Source: Dyadobacter sp. CY347 (GTDB lineage Bacteria > Bacteroidota > Bacteroidia > Cytophagales > Spirosomataceae). From it: 64,000 nucleotides of DNA. The notes under the pieces were generated by a model. The model had not been told where the DNA came from, did no database searches, and saw only the letters and a list, made by a program, of their open reading frames with translations. This document shows, one piece after another, positions 54,153 through 63,129 of the stretch. The stretch is taken from assembly GCF_021502655.1 (NCBI RefSeq), contig NZ_JAKFFT010000002.1, positions 248,001-312,000 on the forward strand. Reading direction: 5' to 3'. Each line of letters begins with the position of its first letter. Position 1 is the first letter of the stretch. A program made the translations under genes and the position numbers.

Positions 54153-55313
54153 ATGTTATTGAAGGCCGGTTTTCGCTCCAAACTTCCACGCGTTGGAACT
54201 ACTATTTTTACAAAAATGTCCAGGCTGGCCGAAGAGCATAAGGCGATTAACCTGGCCCAGGGTTTTCCTGAGTTCGATTGCGCGCCGGAATTGCAGAAGT
54301 TGGTTGGTAAATACATTGCGCAAGGCAAAAACCAATATGCGCCTATGGCTGGCGTAATGGCGTTGCGGGAGGCAATTGCAAAGAAAGTCTTTATTGCGAC
54401 ATCAAAAGAGTATCATCCCGAAACTGAAATAACCATTACCAGCGGCGCTACGGAAGCGTTATATGTTGCATTGTCGACGGTTGTGCATCCGGGTGACGAG
54501 GTGATCGTTTTTGAGCCTGCCTATGACAGTTATGTTCCGGCCATTGAGCTGAATGGCGGCATTCCGGTTTTTGTCACATTGCATCCGCAATATGACTGGA
54601 TCGACTGGCAGGATGTGCGTTCGAAAATCGGTCCGAGAACGAAGGCCGTGATCATTAACACGCCGCATAATCCGACCGGGAATGTTTGGAAGTTGTCTGA
54701 TCTGCAAGAACTTGCTAGCATTGCTGAAAAGCACGATTTGATTGTGATCAGCGACGAAGTTTATGAGCATATCATTTTCGACGGCCGCGAACATATCTCC
54801 ACTGCTTCCATTCCCGAGCTCGCCGGGCGAACTTTCCTATGCGGTTCTTTTGGTAAAACATTTCACACAACCGGCTGGAAAATAGGATATTGTCTTGCAC
54901 CGAAACAGCTTACCGCAGAATTCAGAAAGATCCATCAATTCCTGGTTTTCAGTGTCGTAACGCCGATTCAGTTTGCTATGGCGGAGTATCTGGAAGAGCC
55001 GGAGCATTATTTGGGCCTTTCGGCATTTTATCAGCAAAAAAGGGATTTATTCAACCATGCGATCGGCGATATCGGATTTACATTGAAATCATCGGAAGGA
55101 AGCTTTTTTCAGAATGTTTCCTATGAAAAACTTACTGACGAAAATGACAGGCAACTTGCTGAACGACTGACCATTGAAGCAGGCGTGGCGTCCATTCCGG
55201 TTTCTGTTTTTTATAATGAAATTACCAATTACCAGACTTTACGTTTTTGCTTTGCCAAGAATGACGATACGCTGCTAAGGGCTGCGGAATTGCTGGGGAA
55301 AGTTGTCTGGTAA
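54153..55313 (+). CDS. PLP-dependent methionine/aromatic aminotransferase-like enzyme
   Basis: A 386-residue fold-type I aminotransferase. The Schiff-base Lys is in GSFGKTFHTTGWKIGYC, and the cofactor-binding Asn and Asp/Tyr are in INTPHNPTGNVW and IVISDEVYEHI. The N-terminus IFTKMSRLAEEHKAINLAQGFPEFD (shown across 19-43) is the form of YbdL-type methionine aminotransferases. It probably transaminates 2-keto-4-methylthiobutyrate in methionine salvage; other amino acids are possible. It is convergent with the FtsX-family permease. Confidence 0.87.
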   Translation: MLLKAGFRSKLPRVGTTIFTKMSRLAEEHKAINLAQGFPEFDCAPELQKLVGKYIAQGKNQYAPMAGVMALREAIAKKVFIATSKEYHPETEITITSGATEALYVALSTVVHPGDEVIVFEPAYDSYVPAIELNGGIPVFVTLHPQYDWIDWQDVRSKIGPRTKAVIINTPHNPTGNVWKLSDLQELASIAEKHDLIVISDEVYEHIIFDGREHISTASIPELAGRTFLCGSFGKTFHTTGWKIGYCLAPKQLTAEFRKIHQFLVFSVVTPIQFAMAEYLEEPEHYLGLSAFYQQKRDLFNHAIGDIGFTLKSSEGSFFQNVSYEKLTDENDRQLAERLTIEAGVASIPVSVFYNEITNYQTLRFCFAKNDDTLLRAAELLGKVVW

Positions 55314-55324
55314 AATTAATGGGC

Positions 55325-56560
55325 TTATTTCTTGAACAACAACGCTTTAATAGGCGTGATCTGGGAAATAATCAACGTAGGAATCAGCAGGATCAGTCCG
55401 GATATGACAATGGTTATAATGTTGACCATGAGGAAGATAGGCCAGTCAAAAACGATGGGGACGGTGTCCATGTAATAATTGACTGGGTCTAGTGCAATGA
55501 CTTTAAACTGATACTGGATCCAGCAAACTGCAAGGCCGACGATGTTGCCAATGATGATGCCTTTGCGCACCATATGCAGCCCGACCCGGAAAAAAACCAT
55601 TCTGATTTGCTTGTTAGGACTTCCTAATGTTTTCAAAAGTCCGATCAGCGGCGTCCTTTCCATGATCATTACGAGCAGTATCGAGATCATGTTAAAGCAG
55701 GCAACGAAAAGGATCAATGCTAAAAAAACGGCTGTATTGCGGTCCAGCAGCAGAAGCCAGTCGAAGATCTGCGGAAAAATGCTTGTGACCCTTTGAAGGT
55801 AAATAGATGGCGGGAGCGTTCTTCTGAGTACCGCTGCGACCTCGTCCAGTTTCTCAAAATCTTTCAGATACACTTCATAAGTCCCGACGGAATCTTTTCC
55901 CCAGCCATTCAGCCGCTGCACGAGGCTGATGTCGCCTATGATCAGGTTATTGTCAAACTCCTCCATTTGCGTGTCATAAATGCCGACTACAGTCAGCTTG
56001 CGCGGTCGGGGAGGGTTTTGCATAGAATACATGATCACATTGTCGCCGGATTTGAGCCGCAGCTGCGAAGCGATTTTATGGCTGATCAGGATTTCTGAAG
56101 AGTAACCGTATTTTAATGAAGTGGAATCTTTGTTGGTGATTAATTTTCCGCTGATCAAACTTTTCTTGAATGTATTCCAGTCATAATCCTGACCAACGCC
56201 TTTTAGGACAACCCCTTTAATTTCATCTGCCGTTTTAAGAATCCCGGATTTATGCGCAACTGCCTGCCAGCGAAGGACTTCTGGAATGCGGGGTAAGGCT
56301 TCGGAGATCGGGTTTTTGACAAAAAGCGGCCCTTCTTCGTAAGTGTTACCCACTGCAAATGAAGAGATATTAATGTGTGCGCCGAATAAAAAGATCTTCT
56401 GCCTGATGGTTTGTTTGAAACCCAGCAACACCGCGAAAGCAATGATCCCGACCGCAATCCCGATGGCAATACTGGCAACGCCTATGCGCGAAACGGTGGC
56501 AGAAAATGAGCCTGCTTCGTTGTGCCGGATGCGTTTTGCGATGAATGAGGGGAATTGCAA
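55325..56560 (-). CDS. FtsX/LolC-like ABC transporter permease
   Basis: A 411-residue inner-membrane protein with one N-terminal transmembrane helix, a large periplasmic domain (about 45-260) and three C-terminal helices. The FtsX region shows MISILLVMIMERTPLIGLLKTLGSPNKQIRMVF (shown across 295-327). The topology matches LolC/LolE lipoprotein-releasing permeases. No ATPase gene is adjacent, so a LolD-type partner must be elsewhere. It is divergent from nadE. Confidence 0.85.
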   Translation of the reverse strand: MQFPSFIAKRIRHNEAGSFSATVSRIGVASIAIGIAVGIIAFAVLLGFKQTIRQKIFLFGAHINISSFAVGNTYEEGPLFVKNPISEALPRIPEVLRWQAVAHKSGILKTADEIKGVVLKGVGQDYDWNTFKKSLISGKLITNKDSTSLKYGYSSEILISHKIASQLRLKSGDNVIMYSMQNPPRPRKLTVVGIYDTQMEEFDNNLIIGDISLVQRLNGWGKDSVGTYEVYLKDFEKLDEVAAVLRRTLPPSIYLQRVTSIFPQIFDWLLLLDRNTAVFLALILFVACFNMISILLVMIMERTPLIGLLKTLGSPNKQIRMVFFRVGLHMVRKGIIIGNIVGLAVCWIQYQFKVIALDPVNYYMDTVPIVFDWPIFLMVNIITIVISGLILLIPTLIISQITPIKALLFKK

Positions 56561-56666
56561 GAGGAATCTACGGGTTAATTTTTATGTTTGGCAAAAATAG
56601 GGAAAAACTTTGCCGGTACGCACAAGCAATTTTATTAAGTTGCCGGCACAAACCAGAATCGTTTTT

Positions 56667-58727
56667 ATGCCATTGATCAAAGTAGCTTCCGGAGTAGTGA
56701 ATCAGACGCCGATGGCGTGGGAGGGGAATACGAAGAACATTATTAATGCAATCAATGAAGCCAGAAAGCAGCAGGTAAGCCTGCTTTGCCTTCCTGAATT
56801 GTGTATTTCAGGATATGGCTGCGACGACTATTTTTTTGCGCCGGACCTTGTGGAACAAGCCAAAGAATGTTTGCTCGAAATTGTGCAGGAAACGGCCGGA
56901 ATGGTTGTGGCCGTGGGTTTGCCGGTACGGCACAATGGCAGCGTTTACAATGCTGCCTGCCTTATTTCCAACAAGCAGATCCTGGGTTTTTATTGTAAAC
57001 AAAACCTTGCAAATAACGGCATTCACTACGAAGCCCGGTGGTTTCGTCCCTGGCAACCGGGCATTATTGAGTCTATTGAAGTAAATCAAATGCTTTATCC
57101 GATCGGCGATGTCGTTTTTGATCTTGCTAATGGGCCTATTCTGGGCGGTTCCAACAGTGTAAAAGTCGGTTTTGAGATTTGTGAGGACGGCTGGGTTTCG
57201 AACCGGCCTGCACGCCGACTGTACGAAAGAGGCGTCGACATTATCCTCAACCCAAGTGCGAGCCATTTTGCCTTTAACAAATTTATGACGCGCGAAAAGC
57301 TCGTTGTGGACGCGTCGAGGGCGTTTTCTTGCAGTTATATTTATACCAATTTGCTTGGTAACGAGGCTGGAAGGGCACTTTACGACGGTGACGCGATGAT
57401 CGCGTCCAATGGTGATTTGCTGGCTTCGAGTCCGCGTTTCAGTTACGAAGATTACCTGATTACAACTGCCGTTATAGATACAGAATACACGCGCCTGAGC
57501 CAGGTCCAAAGTAAAATTGCGATTGCGAATAAAGATCGAACGTGGCGTGTGAACGGGCGTTTCGATTTTCCGGAAATTGATCCTGTTCTTCCGCAGGTTC
57601 CTGACATTGAGCCATTTGAAAAAGGTGGCGCGCTTAAAGAAGAAGAGTTTGCTCGGGCAGTATGTCTCGCATTGTTTGATTATTTAAGGAAAAGCCGTTC
57701 CAATGGTTTCACGATCTCGCTTTCCGGCGGTGCGGATTCTTGCGCTTGCACTGCTTTGTGCGGGTTAATGATCCGGCTTGCGGATGAGAGCATTGGTATG
57801 GATCGTTTGAAGGAGAAATTGTCTTACATTAAAGATATTCAGTCTGCCAAAACAGAAGAAGATCTCGCTTTGGTTTTGATCCATAATATTTACCAGGGAA
57901 CAGAAAACAGCTCCACGGATACGCTGGAATCGGCGCAGTCGCTGGCGGAATCCATCGGTTCGACATTCTATAACATTAACATTAATGGTCTCGTAGAAAC
58001 GTACAGAGGCCTGATCGAAGACCAGATTGGCAGGAAGTTATCCTGGGAGCAGGATGACATTGCTTTGCAAAACATTCAGGCGCGCGTGCGTGCCCCGGGC
58101 GTATGGCTGCTGACTAACCTTTCGAATCATTTGCTATTGGCCACTTCCAACCGGTCGGAAGCTGCCGTGGGTTATGCCACGATGGATGGCGACACGGCGG
58201 GAAGCATTAGTCCGTTAGCCGGCATTGATAAGCATTACTTGCGTCAATGGCTGCGCTGGCTGGAAACTGCTGGTTGCGAGGTGAATGGCAAGCACATTAA
58301 GATCGAAGGTTTGAAAAAAGTGAACAGCTTGCAGCCGACCGCCGAGCTGAGGCCGCTCGCCCAAACGCAAACCGATGAAGCGGATCTCATGCCTTATGAG
58401 TTTTTGAATGCTTTGGAGAAACTGGCGATCAGGGATAAGAAGTCACCTCTGGAAGCGTATCGACATTTGCAGGTTCGTTACAAAGGGTTGTATGAAACAG
58501 AGCAACTGCTGGCCTGGACGGAGCGTTTCTTCAAACTATGGAGCAGAAATCAGTGGAAACGTGAGCGTTATGCGCCTTCCTTCCATTTGGATGACCTCAA
58601 TCTGGATCCGAGAACTTGGTGCCGCTTCCCCATTTTGTCGGGTGGTTTTGAAAAAGAATTAAAAGAATTGAGGGAATATGCTGCGGGAATAGCCTCGCAG
58701 AACGGCAGAAAGCGGATTGGTTTTTAA
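56667..58727 (+). CDS. nadE: Glutamine-dependent NAD+ synthetase
   Basis: ATG 56667 gives 686 residues (MPLIKVASGVVNQTPMAWEG). The N-terminal nitrilase-type glutaminase domain shows the catalytic Glu in LLCLPELCISGYG, Lys in GFYCKQNLANNGIHYE and Cys in VGFEICEDGW. The C-terminal synthetase domain has the P-loop FTISLSGGADSCACTAL and the Mg/ATP segment TSNRSEAAVGYATMDGDT. It forms NAD from deamido-NAD with Gln nitrogen. Length is slightly above the usual 640. It ends one base before the convergent STN gene. Confidence 0.93.
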   Translation: MPLIKVASGVVNQTPMAWEGNTKNIINAINEARKQQVSLLCLPELCISGYGCDDYFFAPDLVEQAKECLLEIVQETAGMVVAVGLPVRHNGSVYNAACLISNKQILGFYCKQNLANNGIHYEARWFRPWQPGIIESIEVNQMLYPIGDVVFDLANGPILGGSNSVKVGFEICEDGWVSNRPARRLYERGVDIILNPSASHFAFNKFMTREKLVVDASRAFSCSYIYTNLLGNEAGRALYDGDAMIASNGDLLASSPRFSYEDYLITTAVIDTEYTRLSQVQSKIAIANKDRTWRVNGRFDFPEIDPVLPQVPDIEPFEKGGALKEEEFARAVCLALFDYLRKSRSNGFTISLSGGADSCACTALCGLMIRLADESIGMDRLKEKLSYIKDIQSAKTEEDLALVLIHNIYQGTENSSTDTLESAQSLAESIGSTFYNININGLVETYRGLIEDQIGRKLSWEQDDIALQNIQARVRAPGVWLLTNLSNHLLLATSNRSEAAVGYATMDGDTAGSISPLAGIDKHYLRQWLRWLETAGCEVNGKHIKIEGLKKVNSLQPTAELRPLAQTQTDEADLMPYEFLNALEKLAIRDKKSPLEAYRHLQVRYKGLYETEQLLAWTERFFKLWSRNQWKRERYAPSFHLDDLNLDPRTWCRFPILSGGFEKELKELREYAAGIASQNGRKRIGF

Positions 58728-60575
58728 CTAATTACAAAACCGGATTCCAGCCTGTACACCAACCCAGCCATAGGTTTTGCGGGAGTCGTCCGGCTTCCCG
58801 CCAAGCCATATGGGGCTGAGGCCTTTTGATTTCTCCGTGTCGATTAACCCGGAATGATGGCCAGTGAGCAGATTGACGGACGGGCCCGCAAACAATGCGA
58901 ATTGCCTGCCCAGCTTCTTCTCGATGGCAATCGAAGCTTTGAATAGTCCAGTTTCTACATCTTCCAGTGGCTCGTCTTTGAAAACTACCAGATGCCCGGT
59001 GAGATCCGCATTAATGCCCCAGCCTTTTCCAAGATTTTGGGATGTTCCGAATCCGTATCCCAATGTAACCAGCGGTTTGTCATCCACTAAGCCGTTGGTT
59101 CCCAGACTAAAAATGTTATAAAATGCACTTACGCCTGTTTTAAAGGCAGTGTTGAAATAATTAAATTCATCCGTCGAAAACTCGTAGCGGCGATAACCAT
59201 TCGTGCGGACAAAGCTAAAAATCCCGAATGGCGTGGTGGCAGAAGAATCTGCATAGTTGACAAAACCAATCTGGTGGCCGCTCCGGACCGTATTTGCGTA
59301 ATTATAACCCGCCGAGAGCTGGTAACCTTCCAAAGTCCCGACCACTACATTGCCGACGCCTGCAAATTGAAAACCGCGGAGATTTCTGCCAATGTAATTA
59401 ATGAAATTCGTTCCCTGGAACCCGTGCACACTGCCTAATGTGATGTTCAGGACATTGGCATATTGAAAACCGCTCACGTCCCTGCCCACAATGTTGCTGA
59501 ACCCGGCCAGCTGAAATCCATTCACATTCCCACGAACCACATTCAGCAAACCCCCGACTTCCAATTTGTTGACCCCCAATGAGTAACCGGCAATCAGGTT
59601 TATGGAGTAGTCGTTGATAATGTTCCCGCTCAGTTCATGATTTGTTCCCAAAAATGGCAAAATCGAAGCTTGGAAGGGATGGTATAATGTATCCTGAATG
59701 TTGCGGGTGTGAATCGCTTGCTTGGCAGACGCAAATGCACTCACAAAACTGCTCTGGACCTTGCGATAAGTGGTTTTAAATTTTTCAGGATCCTTGGTTA
59801 GATTGAATTCTGGCCGGCTTCCAGCCCGGCTGGCAGCCTGGTTGGAAGCCTCCTGCGCGATAACAGTGTCCGTTTCGAAAGCAGGTTCGGAGACGATCTC
59901 AAACTGCGGAATCGCCACTTTGTGATGCAGCGAATCTTTGATGAAAACAGCCCGCGGCGCCTTGCGGGAAAGCAGTTTTAATGTATCCGGATTAAGTTTG
60001 ATTTGTAAATATTTATCCTCTCTGCTCGCAACTGAAATGGTTTTTCCAATGTAATCCTCTTTCCTGACTTCCAGCCGAACGGCCGCCAGTGAAACCGGCA
60101 GGCGAATTTTATAATAACCATATTGATTACTAACCGCCGACGCCAATGTTGCTGATTCGTAAATACTCGCATTAGCCAGCTTTTGGCCCGTTTTGTTGTC
60201 GATGATGTAGCCATTCAGATTGAAATTCTCGGGCTTTTCATCTTTCGGAACTTCTATTTTTTGAAGGATAATGTATCGGCGGCGCTCTTTGAATGAGACT
60301 TTATCTTTGAATAGGGAAGTTAAAATTTCCCTGACGCTCAGGTTATTGGCCTGAATGGAAACCCGCCCTTTGACATCCACCATATCCGGGCTGTACGAAA
60401 AGCTGAAACCGGCCAGATCTCCGATCTTTTGCAATGTTTCATCCAGCGGGCGGTTGGTAATATTAAGTGAAATCCGTTTTTCTAGCAGGTCCTGCGCAGA
60501 TGCAAAACCGGCCATCAATAAAAGCCAGACTAAGAGAATGCTTGTTTTATGTTTTAAAAAACTATTGGCAGCCAT
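58728..60575 (-). CDS. STN/carboxypeptidase-like domain protein with 16-residue surface repeats
   Basis: A 615-residue exported protein (signal ending GFASAQ). Residues 36-100 are an STN (secretin/TonB N-terminal) domain, ITNRPLDETLQKIGDLAGFSFSYS being its form (shown across 39-62). Residues 118-195 are a carboxypeptidase-regulatory-like beta-sandwich. From about 340 to 440 there are six to seven 16-residue repeats of pattern GxxNxxxGxxxGFQxA (for example GFSNIVGRDVSGFQYA), like LA_2272-type surface repeats. A C-terminal barrel-like region ends in GIRFCN. No TonB plug is present. It follows fecR (14-base overlap) and probably signals to it. Confidence 0.75.
   Translation of the reverse strand: MAANSFLKHKTSILLVWLLLMAGFASAQDLLEKRISLNITNRPLDETLQKIGDLAGFSFSYSPDMVDVKGRVSIQANNLSVREILTSLFKDKVSFKERRRYIILQKIEVPKDEKPENFNLNGYIIDNKTGQKLANASIYESATLASAVSNQYGYYKIRLPVSLAAVRLEVRKEDYIGKTISVASREDKYLQIKLNPDTLKLLSRKAPRAVFIKDSLHHKVAIPQFEIVSEPAFETDTVIAQEASNQAASRAGSRPEFNLTKDPEKFKTTYRKVQSSFVSAFASAKQAIHTRNIQDTLYHPFQASILPFLGTNHELSGNIINDYSINLIAGYSLGVNKLEVGGLLNVVRGNVNGFQLAGFSNIVGRDVSGFQYANVLNITLGSVHGFQGTNFINYIGRNLRGFQFAGVGNVVVGTLEGYQLSAGYNYANTVRSGHQIGFVNYADSSATTPFGIFSFVRTNGYRRYEFSTDEFNYFNTAFKTGVSAFYNIFSLGTNGLVDDKPLVTLGYGFGTSQNLGKGWGINADLTGHLVVFKDEPLEDVETGLFKASIAIEKKLGRQFALFAGPSVNLLTGHHSGLIDTEKSKGLSPIWLGGKPDDSRKTYGWVGVQAGIRFCN
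59255..59560 (-). repeat. Coding repeats (16-residue unit) in the STN protein
   Basis: Six to seven consecutive 48-base units encode GLLNVVRGNVNGFQLA, GFSNIVGRDVSGFQYA, NVLNITLGSVHGFQGT, NFINYIGRNLRGFQFA, GVGNVVVGTLEGYQLS and a degenerate GYNYANTVRSGHQIGF. DNA identity between units is modest, so the repeat is old. Confidence 0.85.
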
Positions 60576-61593
60576 TTCCGTCGAGCCAGTAAACCTTTCC
60601 TTCTTTTCTCAGATCAAGATCCAATGTTTCCGCAATGACAGACAGTGTGGCATCCAATGGCTCTTTTTCAAACCGGATCGTAAGCCTGCATTGCGCTATC
60701 TGCTGGTTGGACAGACGCACATCTACGTGGTAACCGTCACGAATTGAGGTAATTACTTCATTCAGGTCGGCCGCATTGAAATCATAAACTTGTGTGTGGT
60801 AACTTAGCATATTCCTGTTTGCTTCCAGGCCTCTGATTGTATCATCAAGCACTTCTGCGCCTTGCCCTTTTACGAGCTGGACCTTGTTCGAAGCTTTGCT
60901 AACCTGCACTTTTCCGGTTGAAACATCCACTCGCACGGGTGCTTCTTTGTAAGCTTTTACATTGAATGATGTTCCCAAAACGCGTATTTCGGTTCCGTTT
61001 GCGTCAATTACAAATGGGTGCGCAGCGTCGGGCTTTACATCAAAAAACGCTTCGCCCTGCAAGGAAACGGTTCTAAGGTCACCGTCGAAATTGGCAGGAT
61101 AGGTTAGGGAGGAATTATAGTTAAGAAAAACTTTGGTTCCGTCGGGAAGCACGCTGTCACTGGTGTTGTTGGTCGTAACTATGCGCTGCATCTCAGCCGG
61201 TTGGTTGGATTGGAAATGAAACCATCCGAAGGCCAATAAGGCCAAAACAACCATGGCAGCTGCCCAAACCGTGATCGGGAGTTTCCGCTGAACGGTTTGC
61301 GGTTTAAATTCAATTTCACGCGCTGCCGGTTTTGATGTTTCGGGTGCAACGGCGGGAGCGGGTTTCGCCATTTTGGCCTTCATTTTGTCCCAGGCAGCAT
61401 CTGTACTAACCGGAACATTCGTTTTTGCAGCATAAGCCGAATGGTCCCAGATCAATCTGTAAGTGGCCAGCTCGCGTTCGTTTTCAGGTGATTGTGCCAG
61501 CCAGGCGTTCACCTGTTCAATTTCTTTTTCGGAAGCGGTTTCGGCCAGGTAACGTGCTAACAGCTCCTCCGACATGTTTTCATGAAAGTTCAT
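60562..61593 (-). CDS. FecR-family anti-sigma factor
   Basis: A 343-residue single-pass protein. The N-terminal cytoplasmic part (LARYLAETASEKEIEQVNAWL) binds the sigma factor; the transmembrane helix is at 107-127 (ITVWAAAMVVLALLAFGWFHF). The periplasmic FecR domain has SVLPDGTKVFLNYNSSLTYP, VSLQGEAFFDVKPDAAHPF and IRVLGTSFNVKAY, with a STN-like tail at 270-340. It starts 2 bases from the sigma gene stop and overlaps the STN gene by 14 bases, so the three are co-transcribed. Confidence 0.93.
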   Translation of the reverse strand: MNFHENMSEELLARYLAETASEKEIEQVNAWLAQSPENERELATYRLIWDHSAYAAKTNVPVSTDAAWDKMKAKMAKPAPAVAPETSKPAAREIEFKPQTVQRKLPITVWAAAMVVLALLAFGWFHFQSNQPAEMQRIVTTNNTSDSVLPDGTKVFLNYNSSLTYPANFDGDLRTVSLQGEAFFDVKPDAAHPFVIDANGTEIRVLGTSFNVKAYKEAPVRVDVSTGKVQVSKASNKVQLVKGQGAEVLDDTIRGLEANRNMLSYHTQVYDFNAADLNEVITSIRDGYHVDVRLSNQQIAQCRLTIRFEKEPLDATLSVIAETLDLDLRKEGKVYWLDGNGCQ

Positions 61594-61595
61594 GG

Positions 61596-62300
61596 TTACG
61601 ATCTGGTTAGCTGTTCAACAATAAGATAAACCGGCCAAAGCATTCCGGGCAGATAATCTGCAAGCTCAATGCGCAATATTTTCAGCGCCTTACCAATCTG
61701 GTTTTCAACCGTTTTAATGGATATGCCTAGTTGTTCTGCAATTTCGTGGTATTTTAGTTCTTCAAATCGACTGAGCCTGAAGGCTTTCTGACATTGTTCG
61801 GGTAATGTGCTCACTGCTTTTTCTATTCGTTCTTCCAGTTCATTTGCATGGATCACTTCTGTTACCGATTCGTAAGATTGCGCGGCGAAATTCAGTGTGT
61901 GTTCCTTATGCACCTGCCTTACCGACGCATGTTTGAAGCGGTTGAGGCAATGGTTGTGAACAGCACGATAGAGGTAGGATTTTAATGATAATGTTATTTC
62001 AAGATCTTCTCTTTTCTCCCAAATGGTCAAAAAAACGGTTTGTACAACCTCTTCCGACTCTTCCTCATCTTTGAGTAAAGTGCAGGCATAATTGCAAAGT
62101 CGCTGGTAGTAATGTCGGAAAGTCTGCTCAAAGGCTAGTTCGTCGCCGCGCCTTATGGCATTGACAATATCTGGATCGGAAGAGTACACCGAGTTATATT
62201 TTTGATTTTGGGCCAAAAATAAATAATCTCCCTCGATTAATGGTTCCCGATAAAGAAGAGCGGTCGCTATCAAGTTTAAGTCGCTTTTTGAATAAGACAA
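61596..62300 (-). CDS. ECF-type RNA polymerase sigma-70 factor
   Basis: A 234-residue sigma factor: region 2 in ELAFEQTFRHYYQRLCNYACTLLKDEEESEEVVQTVFLTIWE (shown across 53-94) and region 4 helix-turn-helix IAEQLGISIKTVENQIGKAL. No ATG is available: the frame opens with TTG 62300 directly after an in-frame TAG, and a GTG near residue 38 (VYSSDPDI) is an alternative that would give a more normal 190-200 residues. It controls genes in response to FecR; the adjoining STN gene is the likely target and sensor. Confidence 0.87.
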   Translation of the reverse strand: MSYSKSDLNLIATALLYREPLIEGDYLFLAQNQKYNSVYSSDPDIVNAIRRGDELAFEQTFRHYYQRLCNYACTLLKDEEESEEVVQTVFLTIWEKREDLEITLSLKSYLYRAVHNHCLNRFKHASVRQVHKEHTLNFAAQSYESVTEVIHANELEERIEKAVSTLPEQCQKAFRLSRFEELKYHEIAEQLGISIKTVENQIGKALKILRIELADYLPGMLWPVYLIVEQLTRS

Positions 62301-62349
62301 CTAGACCCTCGTTACCCCCTATGGCAAATTATTTTTTTTTGGTTTCAAG

Positions 62350-63069
62350 TTACTTGATCATGCCATAAGTCGCACGCGCCTGGGCCTTGGACATGCCGTC
62401 AAAGTGCCACCATTCGGTTGTGTTGGTGGCAAAACCAGCCTGATTCATCACTTTTCGTAATATCTGGCGGTTGGTAACTTGCTGGATTGTAAGCTTACCT
62501 TTCTTTAACATTTCCTGTTCTGAGCGGGGATAGGCCAGGGGGCCGAAGAAGTCATACTTGGTCCCCATATCCAATGGTTTCCCTTTTTCATCAACCACCG
62601 TCAGATCCACCGCGCAGCCGAAGTTATGGTTGGAGCCGATCTTCGGATCCGCCACGTACAGTTTCTTATTATTCGCAGGAATTTTTAAGTTGTCCAATGC
62701 ATCCCAAAGCGCATATTGCACCGAATTCGGACGAGCAGCGTCGTAGACCAGTAATGTATAATCCGGGTGTTTTTTTCTTAGAAGAGCATTTGCTTTCACA
62801 AGCCGCTTGGCCATTTCGGGTTGCAGATAGGCGCGGTTCAAATCTCCGTAAACGTCTTTACCGACGAAATTATCCGTTGTGGAATATTTGAGTTCAACCT
62901 TAATGTTAGGGTCCAGCTTTTGAATGTCAACCAATCCCTGCTCGATCATTTTTTGTTCAATAGCAGGAATTCCGGCCTTCTTGCCTGATTCTTTTCCCGA
63001 CTTTTGGGCAAAGCTTATTAGTGAAACAGAAAGCAGGAAAAGACTTAGACAGGTGATTTTTTGGAGCAT
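62350..63069 (-). CDS. M15-family D-Ala-D-Ala dipeptidase (VanX/DdpX-like), exported
   Basis: ATG 63069 (MLQKITCLSLFLLSVSLISF) gives 239 residues with a signal peptide. The Zn site matches VanX: GSNHNFGCAVDLTVVD (His, Asp) and TEWWHFDG (Glu, His), with YDAARPNSVQ upstream. It should cleave D-Ala-D-Ala dipeptides in the periplasm, recycling peptidoglycan pieces; no van cluster is present, so glycopeptide resistance is not implied. A hairpin ends directly before its start. Confidence 0.9.
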   Translation of the reverse strand: MLQKITCLSLFLLSVSLISFAQKSGKESGKKAGIPAIEQKMIEQGLVDIQKLDPNIKVELKYSTTDNFVGKDVYGDLNRAYLQPEMAKRLVKANALLRKKHPDYTLLVYDAARPNSVQYALWDALDNLKIPANNKKLYVADPKIGSNHNFGCAVDLTVVDEKGKPLDMGTKYDFFGPLAYPRSEQEMLKKGKLTIQQVTNRQILRKVMNQAGFATNTTEWWHFDGMSKAQARATYGMIK

Positions 63070-63113
63070 AAAAAAATGAATATCGTTGCGATAAGCTGCA
63101 AAGATATTCATTT
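63070..63113 (-). terminator. Terminator hairpin abutting the VanX-like start codon
   Basis: AAATGAATATC (63074-63084) and GATATTCATTT (63103-63113) form a perfect 11-base stem with an 18-base loop. On the minus strand it is followed by seven T residues immediately before the ATG at 63069. It terminates the upstream gene, whose stop is at 63130. Confidence 0.75.
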
Positions 63114-63129
63114 CTATTTTCGGGGTGAA

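Noticed and set aside
62350..63069. Glycopeptide-resistance gene cluster around the VanX-like dipeptidase
   Set aside because: No VanH, VanA-type ligase or VanRS genes nearby; it is an ordinary exported M15 peptidase.
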